DNA of 64,000 nt, from positions 1 through 64,000 of the forward strand of contig NZ_WNZW01000004.1 of NCBI RefSeq assembly GCF_009725165.1. Reading direction: 5' to 3'. The notes under the pieces were generated by a model. It did no database searches, was not told the origin of the DNA, and was given only the letters and a program-made list of their open reading frames with translations. Of this stretch, positions 60,429-64,000 are shown piece by piece; the first letter of the stretch is position 1; each line of letters starts with the position of its first letter. This DNA is from Paenibacillus woosongensis (GTDB taxonomy: Bacteria; Bacillota; Bacilli; Paenibacillales; Paenibacillaceae). The position numbers were made by a program, and so were the translations under genes.

Positions 60429-61240
60429 TGACGCTGCCGCATATTTATTTTTGTTATCCCCAAGGAAAGCACAAGGCGCTTACGATGAGCTATGATGATG
60501 GGCGGAGAGCGGATGAAAGGCTTGTCGGGATATTTAATCGCTACGGTGTGCGCGGCACATTTCATATTAATTCCGGGCTGCTGGGAGGTGAGGATCGCCT
60601 CACGGCGGAGGAGGCCGTCGCGCTGTATCAGGGCCATGAGGCGTCTGTACATACTGTCCGGCACCCCACTTTGGCTCGCTGCCCTATGGAACTGGTCGTA
60701 GAGGAAGTGCTCGAAGACCGCAAAAATCTGGAGCGGCTGTTCAACGTAACGGTGCGGGGGATGTCTTATCCTAACGGCTCGTACAATGAGCAGATCAAAG
60801 AGCTGCTGCCGCAGCTGGGGATTGAATATGCACGGACGGTGCAATCGACCCGGGGCGGCTTCGGACTGCCTGAGGATTGGCTGGAATGGCGGGCTACCTG
60901 CCATCATAACGACCGTCTGCTGGAGCATGCGGAGACTTTTGTAAGGCTGCATAAGCGGCAGTATCTCTATTTAATGTATGTATGGGGCCATAGCTATGAA
61001 TTCGATAACGATAACAATTGGGAGCTGATTGAGCAGTTTTGTGAAATGGTTGGCGGGCGGGATGATATTTGGTATGCGACGAACATTGAAATCGTGGACT
61101 ATATGAAGGCTTGTCAATGGCTTAAGGTTGCCGCGACTCGGGAATTTGTACATAATCCGGGGGCGTCGCCGATTTGGCTGGATGTGGACGGAAGGATCGT
61201 TGAGGTTCCCGGTGGAAGCCGGGTGAGCTTGATGATCTGA
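60428..61240 (+). CDS. Polysaccharide deacetylase family protein (NodB-like)
   Basis: A 270-residue protein with the NodB fold: LTMSYDDGRRADERL (Asp23 and Asp24 as base/metal ligands), HTVRHPTL (metal His pair) and RGMSYPNGSYN. No signal peptide, so cytoplasmic, unlike peptidoglycan deacetylases. In this operon it may remove acetyl groups from pectic fragments; that is inference. It starts by overlapping the YesU-like stop. Confidence 0.85.
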   Translation: MTLPHIYFCYPQGKHKALTMSYDDGRRADERLVGIFNRYGVRGTFHINSGLLGGEDRLTAEEAVALYQGHEASVHTVRHPTLARCPMELVVEEVLEDRKNLERLFNVTVRGMSYPNGSYNEQIKELLPQLGIEYARTVQSTRGGFGLPEDWLEWRATCHHNDRLLEHAETFVRLHKRQYLYLMYVWGHSYEFDNDNNWELIEQFCEMVGGRDDIWYATNIEIVDYMKACQWLKVAATREFVHNPGASPIWLDVDGRIVEVPGGSRVSLMI

Positions 61241-61311
61241 TGGATTGAGGCAGAGCGTTCAGAGCGAAAGTACAAAAATGCCGAAGAGAACTGGAAGGAA
61301 GGGGAAAAGTT

Positions 61312-62613
61312 ATGGAACTTTCAGCTAACACGGGAGGAAATCGTCAAACTTTTCAACTGGCATGTATCGATATTAGCGCCTCCGGCCCAAGATGCAAAAT
61401 GCTGCTCGGCGACCTGAACGGAGATGGACGTGCAGAACTGCTGCTCGTTCAGCCCGATGACCGTCAGGATGTGCGTTACATCCCCCATCAGGTGCAGTGT
61501 CTGACGGCATATGATCTAACTGGTAAAATACTGTGGCAGCAGGGCAAGCCTAGTCTGGAGGCAGGAAGCCAGGGCTCTGATTATCCGGCGCAAATTTATG
61601 ACATTGACGGCGACGGCCGTCTGGAAGTGCTGTGCGTTATGAATGACCGATTCCATATTATTGATGGATCGACAGGGGAAATTAAAGAGGTGCATGACTT
61701 GCCGGACCCGCATGCGCATGACTGCATCATGATCGCCAACTTATCCGGCGGCGAGTATGCTTCGGATATTATTCTCAAGGACCGCTACCATCGTATGTGG
61801 GCGCTAAACCGGCACTTTGAGCTGCTCTGGACGCATGCGGGGAATGTCGGGCATTTTCCCTGGGCGAGTGACTTGAATGGCGATGGTTTCGACGAAGTAA
61901 TGGCCGGCTACGATTTGCTCGACCATCGAGGCCAGGTACTGTGGAGCTGCCACGGTCTTGATGATCATGCCGACTGCATATGGATCGGAGATGTGGACGG
62001 CGACGGAATACCGGAGCTGGTCATCGGCGGCAGCGTTACGGTGATGTATGACAGAGACGGGCGTGAACGATGGAGATATGAAGGATCGATTGAGTCGCAG
62101 CATATTGCATTGGGCAGATTCAGGCCCGAGTTGCCGGGGCTTCAGGTCGCCGGACTCGATCGGATGGTTCGCGAGGATGACGGTAAAGATCTAAAGGGAA
62201 AAGACGCGTTATTCTTAGTCGATAACGAAGGCAACGAACTGTGGAAGGAGGAACGTACGACGAGCGGCTGGCTAACCATTGCCGAAACGTTAAGCAACTG
62301 GCGTCCAGGAGCGCCGGATTACATTCTTGCCTACCGCCGGGGAGGGGGAGTGTACCCAGCCCTGTACGACGGTTACCAGAACATCGTGGCCGAGTTTCCT
62401 CATGAGGGCTATGCGGTTCATGGCGACCTTCTCGGACTTGGGACCGAGCAGGTTGTCATCTATGATGATGAGCTGGCGGTGATTTACTCCAGCGAGGAAG
62501 CAGACTTATCCGCTTCGCCATCCGGTGTGTCCTTACCTCATCCAAAACGGTGGTACAATTCCACTCTTTATCCGGGAGGAGAAATAAATGCAGGCCTATT
62601 TTCCCGCACATGA
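61312..62613 (+). CDS. FG-GAP/VCBS-type beta-propeller protein
   Basis: A 433-residue protein built of propeller blades with Ca-binding loops: DLNGDGRAELL (near 36), DIDGDGRLEVL (near 98), DLNGDGFDEVM (near 187) and DVDGDGIPELV (near 228). The arrangement resembles the propeller of PL11 rhamnogalacturonan lyases (YesW/YesX), but the protein is shorter and lacks a signal peptide, so a lyase activity cannot be claimed. GGAAGGGG precedes the ATG at 61312. It overlaps the next gene by 26 bases. Confidence 0.75.
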   Translation: MELSANTGGNRQTFQLACIDISASGPRCKMLLGDLNGDGRAELLLVQPDDRQDVRYIPHQVQCLTAYDLTGKILWQQGKPSLEAGSQGSDYPAQIYDIDGDGRLEVLCVMNDRFHIIDGSTGEIKEVHDLPDPHAHDCIMIANLSGGEYASDIILKDRYHRMWALNRHFELLWTHAGNVGHFPWASDLNGDGFDEVMAGYDLLDHRGQVLWSCHGLDDHADCIWIGDVDGDGIPELVIGGSVTVMYDRDGRERWRYEGSIESQHIALGRFRPELPGLQVAGLDRMVREDDGKDLKGKDALFLVDNEGNELWKEERTTSGWLTIAETLSNWRPGAPDYILAYRRGGGVYPALYDGYQNIVAEFPHEGYAVHGDLLGLGTEQVVIYDDELAVIYSSEEADLSASPSGVSLPHPKRWYNSTLYPGGEINAGLFSRT

Positions 62614-64000
62614 TGCGATAGCAAGGCATACTGCAGGAGGGCATACGAAGCGCGTGCTCGCTGCTGTGGCCAGCCGCCATATTGGCGCTCATCCGCCGGA
62701 GCCCCTTATGTACCGGGTTCATTCCCGCCGGGGCTTCCGCCGTTTGGAGGATTGCCGTTACGACATGGACTTGATGCAGCGCTGGCCGGAGCTGTCTGCC
62801 GGGCAATTTGTCTATGTATGGGCCATGCTGTGGGCGGAGCAGGACGGGGAGACCCCATTTGCGGTCAGCTGTTATAGCCCGGTTAAAATTTATATCAATG
62901 GAAGCCTGGCCTTCCAATCGAATTTGAATGATGACGTATTTCCGGATAGGCGCGCCTTTTTCCGCGCCAAAACGAGGAAAGGGCGCAACGATATCGTCCT
63001 GGAATTCGTCGCGGTTGAGACCGGCTGCGGTGGAATCTTTGGGACGGGCAGTGTCAAAGGAGCGCCCATGCATTTCTTGAATCCCACCCGTGCAGGCCGG
63101 GGCTGCGAAGGCTGGGTATACAGCAGGCCGCAGCAGGCGCGCTGGCGTACATTGCCAGGCTGGAGAGGCTGCCATCCAGTGGAGAGCATGCCAGGTTCGC
63201 ACGTTCTTGATCCGGGGGATGATTCTGAGCAGGGACTGCACAAGCTAAAGCTGAATCATACCGATCCCTTTGCCCCTCTTCTGCTGGATCGCGACGGTGT
63301 TCCAGCCCCTGATCGTTTGAATGAATGCGGCGAATATACCGCATGGTACCCACAGGACGAGTGGACGCCTGAGGAGCTTAGAAGCGGATGCTTCCACCGT
63401 CTGTTGGGCGTAAAGCCGGGAGCAAAAGCGTTTGCCTGGTGCAAGCTGGAGCTGCGCGGGGCATTGCGGGCCGATCTGCGGCTTGAAGGACGGTATGCAG
63501 GAAAGATTGCCGTTTACGTTGGCGGCAAGCTTGTATTTCAAGGCAAGGAGGAGAGCGGGCGGATCGATATTTCGCTGCAGGAGATCCGATTCGGGACGCA
63601 GGATCTCGTTGTAGAGTCCACTTGCGGCGGGGAAGACTGGGGTTTTGAATTTAACGAGCCTCAAATCGCTTGCGCATCTTCGCCGCAGGCTGTCCTTCGG
63701 TTGGTACGGCCTTACCCTATTGAGGGAATGAGAGATCACTGGCTGTATCTTGGAGCATTTTCAGCAGAAAATGCCCCCTCGGCTGCAGAGGTGCCGGCGA
63801 TAGATCGGTTGTTCGGTCAAGGGCAGGAAGCGACTTATTGGCGGGTGGATCGGCCGGAATGCTGGGTGAGGCCTTATCTGGAAACTCCCCTTTACGGCAG
63901 ATGGAATTATCCACTGGGCGTAACGCTTTATGGACTGCTGAGAACGGGAGCGGCGTTGTCAGCACCGCACTATACGGAATATGCCGCCGGGCATATCGAG
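62588..64000 (+). CDS. GH105/GH88-like unsaturated glycosyl hydrolase with N-terminal extra domain, partial
   Basis: Open to the end of the window (471 codons visible). The first 430 residues form one or two beta-sandwich-like domains (YVWAMLWAEQDGETPF, PVKIYINGSLAFQS; ADLRLEGRYAGKIAVYVGGK). From about residue 437 the sequence (YLETPLYGRWNYPLGVTLYG) matches the start of the YteR/YesR-type alpha/alpha barrel, the unsaturated rhamnogalacturonyl hydrolases. These remove the 4,5-unsaturated uronic acid left by lyases. GGGAGGAG precedes the ATG at 62588. The catalytic Asp is beyond the edge. Confidence 0.75.
   Translation, partial: MQAYFPAHDAIARHTAGGHTKRVLAAVASRHIGAHPPEPLMYRVHSRRGFRRLEDCRYDMDLMQRWPELSAGQFVYVWAMLWAEQDGETPFAVSCYSPVKIYINGSLAFQSNLNDDVFPDRRAFFRAKTRKGRNDIVLEFVAVETGCGGIFGTGSVKGAPMHFLNPTRAGRGCEGWVYSRPQQARWRTLPGWRGCHPVESMPGSHVLDPGDDSEQGLHKLKLNHTDPFAPLLLDRDGVPAPDRLNECGEYTAWYPQDEWTPEELRSGCFHRLLGVKPGAKAFAWCKLELRGALRADLRLEGRYAGKIAVYVGGKLVFQGKEESGRIDISLQEIRFGTQDLVVESTCGGEDWGFEFNEPQIACASSPQAVLRLVRPYPIEGMRDHWLYLGAFSAENAPSAAEVPAIDRLFGQGQEATYWRVDRPECWVRPYLETPLYGRWNYPLGVTLYGLLRTGAALSAPHYTEYAAGHIE

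Overview
The window looks like a chromosomal segment of a Paenibacillus-type, endospore-forming Firmicute. It has two gerA-type germinant receptor operons, CotF-like spore coat genes, a YtaF sporulation membrane protein, strong AGGAGG-type ribosome binding sites, many carbohydrate ABC transporters of the lipoprotein plus two permeases type, and paired YesM-type kinases and AraC-type regulators. Base composition is moderate, with visibly AT-rich patches (second ger operon, the 37.5-39.5 kb kinase, the chemoreceptor). No tRNA, rRNA or CRISPR array was seen.

Layout. 1-5.6 kb: edge of an IS3-type element, a HAD phosphatase, a lemA/TPM pair, a non-coding repeat-rich stretch, a split ThrE-type amino-acid exporter and a small L,D-transpeptidase. 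5.7-14.9 kb: a manno-oligosaccharide-type module (binding lipoprotein, two permeases, YesM-type kinase, AraC response regulator, GH2 beta-mannosidase). 15-20 kb: a diguanylate cyclase and the first ger operon. 20-25.3 kb: small hypotheticals, then a LacI regulator with a perfect palindromic operator and a GH161-like glucan phosphorylase. 25.4-28.8 kb: GlcT antiterminator, PTS EIIA and a NagE-like EIICB, with GlcT-type RAT/terminator leaders and a consensus cre. 28.8-32.4 kb: second ger operon on the minus strand. 32.9-37.2 kb: orphan AraC response regulator and a second sugar ABC transporter. 37.2-40.9 kb: an orphan third RAT leader, a 7-TM sensor kinase, an NHLP-type leader peptide gene and a class I isoprenoid-synthase-like gene. 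41-48 kb: coat proteins, YtaF, TatA, a chemoreceptor, a secreted four-repeat protein and a drug efflux pump. 48-64 kb: a rhamnogalacturonan-type catabolic locus (GH42, LplB/LplC-like permeases, binding lipoprotein, membrane AraC regulator, YetA-like lyase, YesU-like DUF1961, deacetylase-like protein, FG-GAP propeller, GH105-like hydrolase running off the end).

The most notable item is 37.6-40.8 kb. A ComQ-like isoprenoid synthase fold enzyme is encoded just upstream of a peptide that has a nitrile-hydratase-like (NHLP) leader and ends in Val-Trp-Met. Both converge on a 7-TM histidine kinase gene that has no response regulator beside it. The arrangement recalls ComQ-ComX-ComP (prenylated-tryptophan pheromone and receptor kinase), but with a different precursor family and a different kinase family. 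This reading is inference from neighbourhood and motifs. The second notable item is regulatory: the promoters of the LplB-like operon and of the YetA-like operon share an identical upstream box (CAAGAAAGTCT), -35 (TTGCCG) and spacing, which points to one activator for the pectin locus.
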